From Glutamicibacter sp. JC586 (GTDB lineage Bacteria > Actinomycetota > Actinomycetes > Actinomycetales > Micrococcaceae): 64,000 nt of DNA. How positions within the stretch are numbered: the first letter of the stretch is position 1; each line of letters opens with the position of its first letter. Both the position numbers and the translations under genes were made by a program. Positions 35,028-44,621 of this stretch are shown here, piece after piece. The stretch spans positions 310,001 through 374,000 of the forward strand of contig NZ_VHIN01000002.1 of the NCBI RefSeq assembly GCF_009805585.1, in the 5' to 3' direction. A model generated the notes under the pieces. It worked only from the letters and a program-made list of their open reading frames with translations. It did not search any database and had not been told where the DNA came from.

Positions 35028-37136
35028 TTAGACGTCGATGCGTTCTCGCTCTAAGTCATCGGCACCGTCAATAATGAATTTCTTGCGCGGGGCGACGTCT
35101 GAACCCATCAGGAGATCGAATACTTCTTCTGCTGCCTGCGCATGCTCAATTCCGACACGGCGCAACATGCGGTGGCGACGATCCATGGTTGTCTCGGCTA
35201 GCTGGTCGGCGTCCATCTCGCCCAAGCCCTTGTACCGTTGGATCGGCTCTTTGTACCGCTTTCCCTCTTTTTCAAGTTTGGCAAGAAGACGATTCATTTC
35301 AGCTTCGGAGTAGGTGTACACCACTTCATTCTGTTTGGATCCGGAATTGATAATCTCAATTCGGTGCAGTGGTGGAACTGCTGCGTAAACGCGGCCGTGC
35401 TCAATCATTGGCCGCATGTAACGGTAGAACAATGTCAGCAACAACGTACGAATGTGCGCGCCGTCAACGTCAGCATCGGTCATCAGCACGATTTTCCCGT
35501 AACGCGCCTGCTCAATGTCGAAGCTTCGTCCGGACCCTGCACCAATCACCTGAATCATCGCCGCGCATTCAGCATTCGAGAGCATGTCTGAAATCGAAGC
35601 TTTCTGCACGTTCAGGATCTTGCCACGAATAGGCAGCAGTGCCTGATACTCGCTGGATCTGGCCAATCGAGCAGTACCTAATGCACTGTCGCCCTCCACG
35701 ATAAACAGTTCGGACTTTTCTACTTCTTTGCTTCGGCAATCCAACAGTTTCGTGGGAAGCGACGAGGACTCCAAGGCAGTCTTACGACGCTGAGTCTCCT
35801 TATGCATACGAGCGGAGACACGAGATTTCATCTCGTTGACTACCTTTTCAAGCAAGGTAGATGCTTCCGCCTTTTCTGCTCGCTTATTGGACCCAAGACG
35901 ATCATTTAGCGCTTTCTCTACCACCTTGGTGACAATCTGACGCACCTGAGGAGTACCGAGAATTTCTTTCGTCTGACCCTCGAATTGCGGTTCCGCCAAA
36001 CGAACGGTCAAGACTGCAGTCATGCCAGCAAGAACGTCGTCTTTCTCCAGCTTGTCCTTTTGTCCGAACTTGAGTTTTCGAGCGTTCGCTTCAACATTTT
36101 TTCGGAAGGACTTGAGCAATGCCTGTTCAAGGCCAGCGCTGTGGGTACCACCCTTTGGAGTCGCAATGATATTTACAAAGCTTCGCACGGAGGTGTCGTA
36201 GCCAATCCCCCATCGCAGGGCCACATCGACTTCACAAATTCGTTGTACGTCTTCCATGTGGCTGCGTCCCTTGTCGTCAATGACCGGAACCTTTTCATGG
36301 AATGAGCCACTACCTTGGAAACGCCATATGTCCGTGACCGGCGAATCAGTGCTCAGGTAGTCCACAAATTCGCTGATGCCACCATCATGTTGGAAGATCT
36401 CTTCGTGTGGCCCTTCGGCACCTGGAGTACCCGCCAGCCCGCGTTCATCACGAAGAGTGATACGAAGGCCCGGCACCAGAAAGGAAGTCTGACGGGCGCG
36501 ATCTTGCAGATCCTGATACGAGAACTTCGCATCCGGGGTGAAGATATGGTTATCCGCCCAGTACCGGATTCGGGTTCCGGTGACACCACGTTTTGCCTTA
36601 CCAATTATCTCTGGTGCCGTAGCTGTTTCATGCGGTGTAAATGTAGCTTCCGCCTTCTTGCGACCTCTATCCGCAAACTTCCCTGGTTCGCCACGTCGGA
36701 ACTGCAATCCGTAGGTTTTGCCTCCGCGGTCAACTTCCACGTCTAAACGAGCAGACAGCGCGTTGACCACCGAAGCACCCACACCGTGCAGACCACCGGA
36801 AGCGCTGTAGGAGCCACCACCGAATTTGCCGCCGGCGTGAAGCTTGGTGAAGACCACTTCCAGTCCACTCAAACCAGTTTTAGGTTCAATATCAACCGGA
36901 ATGCCTCGGCCATCATCATGTACTTCGACAGATCCGTCAGCGTGCAAGATGACGTTAATTGCCTGGCCAAAACCGCCTAACGCCTCGTCAACAGAGTTGT
37001 CGATAATCTCCCAAAGGCAGTGCATAAGGCCGCGGGAATCAGTGGAACCGATATACATGCCCGGGCGTTTACGTACCGCCTCCAGGCCTTCCAAAACGGA
37101 GAGATGTCGCGCGCTGTAATTGTCGGATGAAGCCAC
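35028..37136 (-). CDS. parE: DNA topoisomerase IV subunit B
   Basis: 702 residues from a GTG. GHKL ATPase motifs: EIIDNSVDEAL, DDGRGIPVD, GLHGVGASVVNAL; TOPRIM motifs: LFIVEGDSA and MTDADVDGAHI; C-terminal PIQRYKGLGEMDADQL. It pairs with ParC (24567-27188) to decatenate replicated chromosomes. Distinction from GyrB rests on the pairing with a ParC-like A subunit and the chromosomal context near sigA, so GyrB-type naming remains possible. The cyd and blaI-like genes lie between the two subunit genes, which are therefore not co-transcribed. Confidence 0.9.
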   Translation of the reverse strand: MASSDNYSARHLSVLEGLEAVRKRPGMYIGSTDSRGLMHCLWEIIDNSVDEALGGFGQAINVILHADGSVEVHDDGRGIPVDIEPKTGLSGLEVVFTKLHAGGKFGGGSYSASGGLHGVGASVVNALSARLDVEVDRGGKTYGLQFRRGEPGKFADRGRKKAEATFTPHETATAPEIIGKAKRGVTGTRIRYWADNHIFTPDAKFSYQDLQDRARQTSFLVPGLRITLRDERGLAGTPGAEGPHEEIFQHDGGISEFVDYLSTDSPVTDIWRFQGSGSFHEKVPVIDDKGRSHMEDVQRICEVDVALRWGIGYDTSVRSFVNIIATPKGGTHSAGLEQALLKSFRKNVEANARKLKFGQKDKLEKDDVLAGMTAVLTVRLAEPQFEGQTKEILGTPQVRQIVTKVVEKALNDRLGSNKRAEKAEASTLLEKVVNEMKSRVSARMHKETQRRKTALESSSLPTKLLDCRSKEVEKSELFIVEGDSALGTARLARSSEYQALLPIRGKILNVQKASISDMLSNAECAAMIQVIGAGSGRSFDIEQARYGKIVLMTDADVDGAHIRTLLLTLFYRYMRPMIEHGRVYAAVPPLHRIEIINSGSKQNEVVYTYSEAEMNRLLAKLEKEGKRYKEPIQRYKGLGEMDADQLAETTMDRRHRMLRRVGIEHAQAAEEVFDLLMGSDVAPRKKFIIDGADDLERERIDV

Positions 37137-37357
37137 TGGGCCTTAGTCTCCTACCTACATTTGAAAGAACGTCTTGCGTTCTATTCTAATCGTTAATGTG
37201 TTCGAATACCTGACAATTTCCACCGATAAGCTCTGCCGATAAGTGTTATGACCTTATCCACATCGACTACGCGGTGAGCGAAAGACACCCGTTTTAGGGA
37301 TAAAGTCGAAGCCCAAACTGGTTCTATAGAGTAACCATCAACTTTAGGAGGCTGGCA

Positions 37358-37582
37358 ATGACTACTACGACCGCTAGTCGTGAACTGAACGCCCTCGACC
37401 GGTGCGACCGCTGTGGCGCACAGGCCTACGTGCGAGCCGTGCTGGCTTCAACCGGCGGTGAGTTGCTGTTCTGCGCTCATCACGCCCGCGATGTAGAACC
37501 AAAACTACGCCCACAGTCCTCTGTTTGGCAGGACGAATCTTCGCGACTTTACGAAAAGCCAAAGGTAGACGCCAACGACTAG
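37358..37582 (+). CDS. DUF7455 small zinc-finger-like protein
   Basis: 74 residues. It has DRCDRCGAQAYVRAVLASTG followed by LLFCAHHARD, so CxxC plus CxHH can bind one zinc ion. Proteins of this family occur beside the primary sigma factor gene in many actinobacteria; function unknown. A strong AGGAGG lies 7 bases before the ATG, and TATAGA upstream (about 37325) is a possible -10. It is divergent from parE and convergent with sigA, with its own terminator. Confidence 0.85.
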   Translation: MTTTTASRELNALDRCDRCGAQAYVRAVLASTGGELLFCAHHARDVEPKLRPQSSVWQDESSRLYEKPKVDAND

Positions 37583-37601
37583 TCTCGTTTCGTCCAACTA
37601 T

Positions 37602-37638
37602 AAATTGGTGGCCCACATTTGTGGGTCACCAATTTTTT
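37602..37638 (+). terminator. Rho-independent terminator after the DUF7455 gene
   Basis: A 15-bp stem with one G-U pair, 4-base loop, then TTTTTT at 37633-37638. Confidence 0.88.
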
Positions 37639-37644
37639 GGATAT

Positions 37645-37692
37645 AAAACAATCGGGCCAGCCAAAACATAACTGTTTTGGCTGGCCCGATTG
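37645..37692 (-). terminator. Terminator after sigA
   Basis: A perfect 20-bp stem (37649-37668 with 37673-37692), loop of four, followed on the minus strand by TTTTAT. It lies 10 bases after the sigA stop. Confidence 0.88.
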
Positions 37693-37701
37693 GTTTGATT
37701 C

Positions 37702-38904
37702 TTAGTCTAGGTAGTCACGCAAGACTTGCGAGCGCGATGGGTGACGCAGCTTAGACATCGTCTTAGATTCGATCTGACGGATACGCTCACGCGTCACTCC
37801 GTAGACCTTACCGATCTCGTCTAGTGTCTTCGGCTGACCATCAGTCAGTCCGAAGCGCATGGCTACAACACCAGCTTCACGCTCAGAGAGTGTGTCGAGA
37901 ACGGAGTGAAGCTGTTCCTGAAGCAAGGTGAACGATACGGCGTCGGCCGGAACGACTGCTTCAGAGTCTTCAATCAGATCACCGAATTCCGAATCGCCAT
38001 CTTCGCCCAGTGGCGTGTGCAAGGAAATCGGTTCGCGGCCGTACTTCTGAACCTCGACAACCTTTTCAGGAGTCATGTCCAGTTCCTTAGCCAGCTCTTC
38101 TGGAGTTGGTTCACGACCGAGATCCTGCAACATCTGGCGCTGCACTCGAGCCAACTTGTTAATGACTTCAACCATGTGTACCGGAATACGGATGGTACGA
38201 GCCTGGTCAGCCATAGCACGAGTAATAGCCTGACGGATCCACCACGTCGCGTACGTGGAGAACTTGAAGCCCTTGGTGTAGTCGAACTTTTCAACAGCTC
38301 GGATCAGTCCCAAGTTACCTTCCTGGATCAAGTCCAAGAAGAGCATGCCACGACCGGTGTAACGCTTAGCCAGCGAAACGACCAAGCGAAGGTTAGCCTC
38401 CAGCAAGTGGTTCTTAGCGATCTTGCCGTCGTGAATAATCTGCTCGTAGTCCCAGCGCAAGCGCTGATCCATCGAGCCGTCGTCCTTCTCAAGCTTATCT
38501 GTAGCAAACAGACCTGCTTCAATGCGCAGGGCCAGATCGACTTCCTGCTCAGCATTCAGCAGCGCGACCTTACCGATCTGCTTCAGGTAATCCTTAACCG
38601 GATCAGCAGTTGCACCGGCAACCATAACCTGCTGCTGAGGAGCGTCATCGTCACCGCTGGAGAGGGTGAAGCCCTTCGAGTTGTCGTCAGACTTCGCGTC
38701 GGTGCTTTCTTCAGCATCGTCGTCGCCTTCTGCGACAGCTGGGGTTGATTCGTCCTGTTCTGCAGTATCTGCAGCTACCTTTTTGGTCCGAGGCTTAGCC
38801 TTGGTTGCACGCTTCTTCGCCGCAGGAGTTTCTGCTGATTCTTCTGCCTCGATGACCTCGGCTTCAGTTGCTTGACGATTAGCGTTCGTCTCAGAAGATG
38901 ACAC
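37702..38904 (-). CDS. sigA: Primary RNA polymerase sigma factor (RpoD/SigA)
   Basis: 400 residues. A charged, disordered N terminus rich in E, A and K (1-100) precedes region 1.2 ([25 protein letters not shown]), region 2 ([47 protein letters not shown]), region 3 ([20 protein letters not shown]) and region 4 ([33 protein letters not shown]). This is the housekeeping sigma factor recognising -10 TANNNT-type promoters. The GTG at 38904 is supported by AAAGG 6 bases upstream. Single-gene unit. Confidence 0.95.
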   Translation of the reverse strand: MSSSETNANRQATEAEVIEAEESAETPAAKKRATKAKPRTKKVAADTAEQDESTPAVAEGDDDAEESTDAKSDDNSKGFTLSSGDDDAPQQQVMVAGATADPVKDYLKQIGKVALLNAEQEVDLALRIEAGLFATDKLEKDDGSMDQRLRWDYEQIIHDGKIAKNHLLEANLRLVVSLAKRYTGRGMLFLDLIQEGNLGLIRAVEKFDYTKGFKFSTYATWWIRQAITRAMADQARTIRIPVHMVEVINKLARVQRQMLQDLGREPTPEELAKELDMTPEKVVEVQKYGREPISLHTPLGEDGDSEFGDLIEDSEAVVPADAVSFTLLQEQLHSVLDTLSEREAGVVAMRFGLTDGQPKTLDEIGKVYGVTRERIRQIESKTMSKLRHPSRSQVLRDYLD

Positions 38905-39156
38905 GAATAACCTTTCTAACGATGCGTTCCGGATGCACCTGCCGGTAACACCACTATGACCCTGTCAAGTCCGAAGACGTTTAATCAGTGACTAAACGCC
39001 GGGGCTGGCACATTGGTAACAACGCTTCAAGCCCGCCTTCTGTTCCCAAAATCAGTAGATTTCAGGCCAAGGCAATTCGAACCTAACCGGGTCTGTAGTT
39101 TCATTATCCACGAATTACCGCCCATTCACCACTTGAGGCCTTCCGGCGAGCCGGTT
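38905..39156. other. Intergenic region between sigA and the DUF4192 gene
   Basis: About 250 bp that must contain the sigA promoter on the minus strand and the end of the DUF4192 transcript. I see no convincing open frame, hairpin terminator or repeat in it. Confidence 0.5.
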
Positions 39157-40260
39157 TCACGAGAAGTTCGCACGCCAAGCACGAAGCTGGTCCGTCGACC
39201 ACGAGGGCATGATCCCGTGCGACATGAGTTTCTGCAATAAAACGGCCAACTCATATTTTTCGTTTTCCGCCACAGCTTGACGCAAGAGCACCAGGGACAT
39301 CGAGCCACGCCCGCGTGCCCACTCAATCCAAGCTAGGATGCATAAAAGTGCTTGGCGGCTATCTCCGTGCGCCACTCCTAGCAGGTCACGAGCTACCTCC
39401 CACAATCGATCGACTCGTCGCCAGTCGGGCGCGTACCATCCTCGTCCGAGTAAAAAATCAGTCAGTGGCGCAAGCGCACCCTCTTGAGCTTCAAAGGAAA
39501 CGCCAAAAATGATATCCAAGGTGTCTTCTAGGCCTTGGCTGGCCAGGTAGGGCACCAAATCGCGAATGAACTTGGTACCCAAAGATCCTAGAAGCACGGC
39601 TGCAAGCTCCGGATCCTCATGGAGAGTAACGGCCGAATGGGACTGAGCCATATCAAGGATCCGTTGCCAAGCTTCCAGACACTCCATGACATTGTCGTCT
39701 TGGCTAACAACCAGTCGAAGTACTTCTCGAGAATTAGACCATTCGCTAACTCCCGTACCGTCCCATGGTCTTTCCATCGGTGCAGATCCCGCCAGGATCA
39801 TCGAAAGGTGCGTTTCGTTCGTGTCTAGTGGCGGGACTTCGGTTGCGCAGTCAATTTGCTCTGGATCGTAATCCCACAGCATCGTCCCACGACGGCACCA
39901 TGCGTGTCGTAGCCTCAGATCCTGCTGACTCAATGCATCTTCTAGAGAATTGACGATCTTTTGATAGGGAGTGCCGACCTCTGCATGTTGTTCTTCTGGC
40001 GCATAAATCACCAGAGCGACGTCCTGAATCGTGGGGATTCGCGCGAGCAGTCGAAGTACTTGGTTAGTCCACGTTTTGATGTCTTCACCACGAGAAGTCG
40101 GTGGTAGATCAACGCGTAGTGTAGCTTCAAGTCGATCATTATCGATAAGCAGCAATACTGCTGAATTTTGCGGGTGAAACCCGAGAGCATGCGGGACGTA
40201 GGCCAGAATGTCTCTGTAGTTGGAGAGCGAGATCGGTCGTCGTTCGGGTGTAGTAGTCAT
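39157..40260 (-). CDS. DUF4192 protein
   Basis: 367 residues from the ATG at 40260 (a TTG at 40284 would add eight residues). The family N terminus is clear: ISLSNYRDILAYVPHALGFHPQNSAVLL, followed by LRVDLP and the DVALVIYAPEE strand. The C-terminal third is helical, with the conserved LLCILAWIEWARGRGSMS segment. DUF4192 is an actinobacterial family of unknown function with no recognised catalytic motif and no membrane helix. Monocistronic by position. Confidence 0.85.
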   Translation of the reverse strand: MTTTPERRPISLSNYRDILAYVPHALGFHPQNSAVLLLIDNDRLEATLRVDLPPTSRGEDIKTWTNQVLRLLARIPTIQDVALVIYAPEEQHAEVGTPYQKIVNSLEDALSQQDLRLRHAWCRRGTMLWDYDPEQIDCATEVPPLDTNETHLSMILAGSAPMERPWDGTGVSEWSNSREVLRLVVSQDDNVMECLEAWQRILDMAQSHSAVTLHEDPELAAVLLGSLGTKFIRDLVPYLASQGLEDTLDIIFGVSFEAQEGALAPLTDFLLGRGWYAPDWRRVDRLWEVARDLLGVAHGDSRQALLCILAWIEWARGRGSMSLVLLRQAVAENEKYELAVLLQKLMSHGIMPSWSTDQLRAWRANFS

Positions 40261-40343
40261 GCACTTACGGTGCATGGATACCAACTAGTTGAGACCTCAT
40301 CGCTAACCAGTTGTGGAGAAACCTGAGCTGCCAATGACGCTGG

Positions 40344-41606
40344 TTAGTTCTCAGCGAGGAAGCGGCGTGCCTTGCGTCGTTCGATCAGCATGAAAGTAAT
40401 GCCTACGCCAGCCATCACAAATTGCACTGACAAAGCGATTCTGAACGAACCGAGGTTGTACAACTCCCCAGTGGAACCGTTGGCTTTGTCGAGCAGATCA
40501 AGAATGAACCCGACTACGTAGATGGTCACGAACGCACCGATGAACCCACCGGTGTTCACCAGCCCGGTGGCGGTGCCCAAGATTCGAGGTGGGTTGAAGG
40601 TGCGAGCGAAATCAAATCCGATCACCGAAGCAGGTCCACCGGCAGCAACACTGATCATCAATAAGATCAGCAACCATAGCGGTGCGTGTCCTGGCCATAA
40701 AAGGACCACGGTCCACAACACCAGCATCAGGCCAATAATGCTCAGCGCATAGTTGGATCGATGCTGTGCATGACGTGCGGTAAGTGTTCCCAAAACCGGG
40801 CCAAGGACGACAGCAACAACGACAAATACGGACATCAGGCCAGAGGCCAACGAACTGTTGATCCCTTGGCCTTCGACGAGGAATGGGTACCCCCACGTCA
40901 TCATGAAGGTATTTGCCATAAATACGGTGGTGAAATGGGTCCAAAAACCTAGCCGAGTTCCGGGTTGTTTGAGAGCTAAGAGAATCCGTGAATCCGTGGA
41001 GTGGGGTCCAGCGCTGGCTCCCTGCCAGCTATTTCCGTTTCGTACGAATGCCACCGTGGTGATGAAAGTTGCGAAGGCGAAACCTGACATCACGGAGAAC
41101 GCCGGCGACCAGCCGGCATTGAGCAACATCATGTGGAACGGGAAGATGCTGATGAGCTGCCCAAGCTGGCCGAAGGTACCCGTAAGCTGCGTCAGCACAG
41201 GGATCTTGGCCCCGGAGAACCATAATGGCAATAATTTCAGTACGGATACGAAGACCATCGCGTCGCCCATGCCGACCATTACGCGCCCAATCAAGCCCAT
41301 TGGTACATTCACGGACATCGCAAGGAATGCTTGCCCCGCCGACATGAGTAGCGCACCACCGGTAATCAAGATTCGCGGCCCGAACTTATCCAGTAGTAAA
41401 CCGACCGGAACTTGAGCACCTGCGTAAACAACGAGCTGAACTACGGAGAACGTCGCGAGAATCTGCGCGCTTGCATGAAACCGTTCCGTGGCTTCGATAC
41501 CAGCAACACCAAAGCTAGTGCGTTGCGAAATTGCCGATACGTAAGCAAGAATTGCGAAGCCGAAAACTAACCATGACTTCTTTGAATTCAAATGCGTTTG
41601 ACTCAC
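40344..41606 (-). CDS. Major facilitator superfamily transporter
   Basis: 420 residues with 12 predicted helices in two halves. MFS motif A appears after helix 2 as VGLLLDKFGPRIL. The substrate is unknown, and nothing in the sequence identifies it as a nitrate, sugar or drug carrier. The GTG start overlaps the PAC2-gene stop by four bases (41603-41606), so the two are translationally coupled. An 8-bp inverted repeat (40303-40310 with 40340-40347) spans the stop codon and could aid termination. Confidence 0.85.
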   Translation of the reverse strand: MSQTHLNSKKSWLVFGFAILAYVSAISQRTSFGVAGIEATERFHASAQILATFSVVQLVVYAGAQVPVGLLLDKFGPRILITGGALLMSAGQAFLAMSVNVPMGLIGRVMVGMGDAMVFVSVLKLLPLWFSGAKIPVLTQLTGTFGQLGQLISIFPFHMMLLNAGWSPAFSVMSGFAFATFITTVAFVRNGNSWQGASAGPHSTDSRILLALKQPGTRLGFWTHFTTVFMANTFMMTWGYPFLVEGQGINSSLASGLMSVFVVVAVVLGPVLGTLTARHAQHRSNYALSIIGLMLVLWTVVLLWPGHAPLWLLILLMISVAAGGPASVIGFDFARTFNPPRILGTATGLVNTGGFIGAFVTIYVVGFILDLLDKANGSTGELYNLGSFRIALSVQFVMAGVGITFMLIERRKARRFLAEN

Positions 41607-42565
41607 TGTTCTTGATCACCTGGTTGGCCCTGGTCATGGCCGTTCCCCAACCAGTCGTCGGTGTTCTCAATGAGTGACAAAAAGTGTTCTGCGCTGGCAC
41701 CCAATTCCTCAGCGTCTGGCATCTGCTTATCCTCGTCAAGGAGCAAGGAACGAGGTTCATGCTCCTTGACGTGGGCGTCAAAACGCTCTTCAAACCCATC
41801 CACCATCTGGCGAACATCCTTATTGCTTTCAAGCTGTTCGGCTAGCTGTTGGTCGACAAGACGTGCCGCTTCGCGAAGATTCTCGGTGGGTAGCGCCAGC
41901 TTCAAAGCGGCTCCGACGTATTCGAGTGTCGCAACTGCAACGGCCGGGTATTCGGATTCAGCCAAATAATGTGGTGTGTGAAGTGAGTACCCAACGATGT
42001 CTCGTCCTGCCTCGGACAGACGGATTTCGAGCAACGAAGTAATTCCCGCTGGTGATTCGACAGTGGGGCTCCATGTCGAGATATTTTCGATCAGATCTTT
42101 GCGGTTACCGTGAGCTGTCACGCCTACAGGTCGCGTATGCGGAACCGGCATAGGAAGCGATGCCGATCCCACAACCAATGAAACGTTAAAAGCGTCAATG
42201 AATCCGAGAATGTCGGCGATCACGCGTTCCCATTTAAGGTCAGGTTCTACTCCGGTGAGGAACCAGAATTTTCGATCCATCTCATCGGTCATTAGGTAAA
42301 TTTCGATACGAGGCGCTTGGTAGCCAGCGAAGTGATCACCGAGAAAAGTTAGCCGGGGCCGCTGGGACGTGTAAGCAACGAGTTCATCAGCGTCAAAGGT
42401 CGCGAAGAGCTCAGAATCCAGGCGTCCGAAAAGTTCATTGGAAACCTGCGCTTGGCTTTGCCCGGCATCGCTCATGCTCCTGAGCAAAATGTACATTCCC
42501 AGGCCTTGTAAGCCTGAATTATCCAAGTCGTCTGCGACCAACGTCATCAACGATTCCTTGGACAT
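41603..42565 (-). CDS. PAC2-family protein
   Basis: 320 residues from the ATG at 42565, with GAGG 5 bases upstream; an upstream ATG at 42655 (AAGAGA before it) would add 30 residues. PAC2 features: LLRSMSDAGQSQAQ near the N terminus, FLTGVEPDLKWERVIADIL, and the VTAHGNRKDLI and GYSLHTPHYLA stretches. The family is related to eukaryotic proteasome-assembly chaperone 2 and is common in actinobacteria, where the function is unresolved. The acidic, disordered C-terminal 40 residues end in GQPGDQEQ. First gene of a coupled pair with the MFS transporter. Confidence 0.82.
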   Translation of the reverse strand: MSKESLMTLVADDLDNSGLQGLGMYILLRSMSDAGQSQAQVSNELFGRLDSELFATFDADELVAYTSQRPRLTFLGDHFAGYQAPRIEIYLMTDEMDRKFWFLTGVEPDLKWERVIADILGFIDAFNVSLVVGSASLPMPVPHTRPVGVTAHGNRKDLIENISTWSPTVESPAGITSLLEIRLSEAGRDIVGYSLHTPHYLAESEYPAVAVATLEYVGAALKLALPTENLREAARLVDQQLAEQLESNKDVRQMVDGFEERFDAHVKEHEPRSLLLDEDKQMPDAEELGASAEHFLSLIENTDDWLGNGHDQGQPGDQEQ

Positions 42566-42824
42566 TTTCTCCTCATTCAATGCCCAGTCCGTCGAAGACG
42601 AGCGACGGGCAACTTTGGTCGTACTTATGGCGCCATTTTGAGCGCGGTATTTCATACTATCTCTTCTGCGCTTACGCTCGCTGTGAAGTGACGCACGATG
42701 AACCATTTCCTCGGATAACCTAAGAGGTATCAAGTGTTTGCCTCCACAGCATGCACTTAGTTGCGCATCACCATTGCGGAACATTTGACCTCAGACCCTA
42801 CAAAGGCACAGAAGGAATGATTTT

Positions 42825-44336
42825 GTGATCAACTCAAGTGATCTCACTTTGAGCGCCATCGGCACTGACATCAAGCGCAAGAGCGCAGATACCCTCGTTT
42901 TGGGTGTATTGAAGACTGATGGGAAAGCAACCGTCGTTGCCTCGCCTTTCACTTCGGAAACAACTTCTTCGCTAGAGCAGTCGCTGACCGCACTTGGCGC
43001 CACCGGCAAGGCAGACGAGGTCACCTTGCTCCCGGGTGTTGAAGGGTCCAAGGTCAAAGTTTTGTTGGTCATTGGTTTGGGTGTCGCAGAGCTAGCAGAA
43101 CTGACCAACGAACAGCTTCGTCGCGCCGCCGGTTCGGCAGCACGTCAGCTGAGCAATGCCAAGACCGCAATCTTCGCACTGCCTTCCGACTCGGTAGAAC
43201 GTGTTGCCGCGATCGCTGAAGGTATCGCCCTAGGCAGCTACCGCTATGAGAACCACCGCTCAACTAAGAGCGAGAAGCCTGTACTCGCCGAGGCTCAGAT
43301 TGTTACTTCCGTTGCCACGTCGAAGGACCTTCCTGCCCTGCTCAAGCGCGCTGCGGTACTCGGACGTGCTGTTCGCGCAACCCGCGACCTGATCAACGCA
43401 CCGGCTAACGTACTTTATCCTGAGTCATTTGCCACTGCGGTCAAGGATTATTCCAAGTCCCTGCCGCTGAAAGTTACCGTATTGGATGAAAAGCGTCTTG
43501 CTAAAGATGGCTTCGGCGGCCTACTCGGCGTTGGTGGAGGTTCAGTTCGCCAGCCGCGTCTTGTCAAGGTCGAGTACTCCCCTGCCAAGGCCACCAAGCA
43601 CATCGCACTAATCGGCAAGGGAATCACCTTTGACACTGGTGGCACTTCGCTCAAGCCAGCAGCTGGCATGCACGCCATGAAGTCGGACATGTCCGGCGCT
43701 GCCGCAGTCTTCCAGACTGTTGCAGCCGTCGCCGAGTTGGGCTTGAACATCAAGGTCACCGCATGGTTGTGCTTGGCAGAAAACATGCCAGGTGGCGCGT
43801 CGACTCGTCCAGGTGATGTCCTGACCATGTTCGGTGGGAAGACCGTTGAAGTCCTGAACACCGATGCCGAAGGTCGCTTGGTCATGGCGGACGGTTTGGC
43901 TGCAGCTAGCCTGGAGAAGCCAGATGTCATGATCGATATCGCTACACTCACCGGTGCACAGATGCTGGCACTTGGTTTGCGAACCGCCGGCATCATGGGC
44001 GAGTCTCAGGTAACCAAAGACCTTGTTGCGGTCTCTGACCAAGTCGGCGAACTCGCTTGGCCAATGCCACTGCCTGAAGAACTTCGTCCAAGCATCGAAT
44101 CTCAGGTTGCCGATCTCGCCAACATCGGTGAGCGCATGGGCGGAATGATGACGGCTGCTGTCTTCCTTAACGAATTCGTCGGCGAAGTTGATGGCAAGAA
44201 GATCCCTTGGGCACACATTGACTTTGCGGGTCCTGCATTTAACGAAGGTAGCGCTTGGGGTTACACCCCTAAGAATGGAACTGGTTCCCAGGTTCGGACG
44301 CTGGTCGCCTACGCCGAGCAACTCGCCGCAAATTAA
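42825..44336 (+). CDS. pepA: Leucyl aminopeptidase (M17)
   Basis: 503 residues from a GTG with AAGGA 9 bases upstream. The C-terminal catalytic domain has the metal-binding stretch GKGITFDTGGTSLKPAAGM, MKSDMSGAAAV and the M17 signature NTDAEGRLVMADGL. It is a dinuclear metallo-exopeptidase that releases N-terminal residues from peptides in the cytoplasm. It is the counterpart of pepB (Rv2213) in M. tuberculosis, also next to the lipoyl-enzyme genes. It is divergent from the PAC2 gene. Confidence 0.94.
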   Translation: MINSSDLTLSAIGTDIKRKSADTLVLGVLKTDGKATVVASPFTSETTSSLEQSLTALGATGKADEVTLLPGVEGSKVKVLLVIGLGVAELAELTNEQLRRAAGSAARQLSNAKTAIFALPSDSVERVAAIAEGIALGSYRYENHRSTKSEKPVLAEAQIVTSVATSKDLPALLKRAAVLGRAVRATRDLINAPANVLYPESFATAVKDYSKSLPLKVTVLDEKRLAKDGFGGLLGVGGGSVRQPRLVKVEYSPAKATKHIALIGKGITFDTGGTSLKPAAGMHAMKSDMSGAAAVFQTVAAVAELGLNIKVTAWLCLAENMPGGASTRPGDVLTMFGGKTVEVLNTDAEGRLVMADGLAAASLEKPDVMIDIATLTGAQMLALGLRTAGIMGESQVTKDLVAVSDQVGELAWPMPLPEELRPSIESQVADLANIGERMGGMMTAAVFLNEFVGEVDGKKIPWAHIDFAGPAFNEGSAWGYTPKNGTGSQVRTLVAYAEQLAAN

Positions 44337-44385
44337 GCACCGTTATGCACTCTGCCTTTTAGGTAGGTGCTGCAGAAGAGCTCTT

Positions 44386-44420
44386 CCCGGCATCGAGGTT
44401 GTTTGCCTACCGATGCCGGG
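44386..44420 (+). terminator. Possible terminator after pepA
   Basis: A perfect 10-bp GC-rich stem with a 15-base loop and no T-run. The rest of the 285-bp gap to lpdA holds its promoter, but I cannot fix it. Confidence 0.45.
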
Positions 44421-44621
44421 ATGAAGTCAAAAATAAGAGACATGCCTGACTTTTACGCCCCCGAAGGTGACTCTTACGGGCAAGCGGTACTAAGGTAAGT
44501 TTTGAAACATCACCGTGGATCACTGGTGCGCGCCAACCAGCGTCATGCTGCCAATGATCTGCGACCGATCCCCTGGTCGGCCAAAGCCGGCCTCACTTAG
44601 CGAATACGAGGGAGCGTTCAC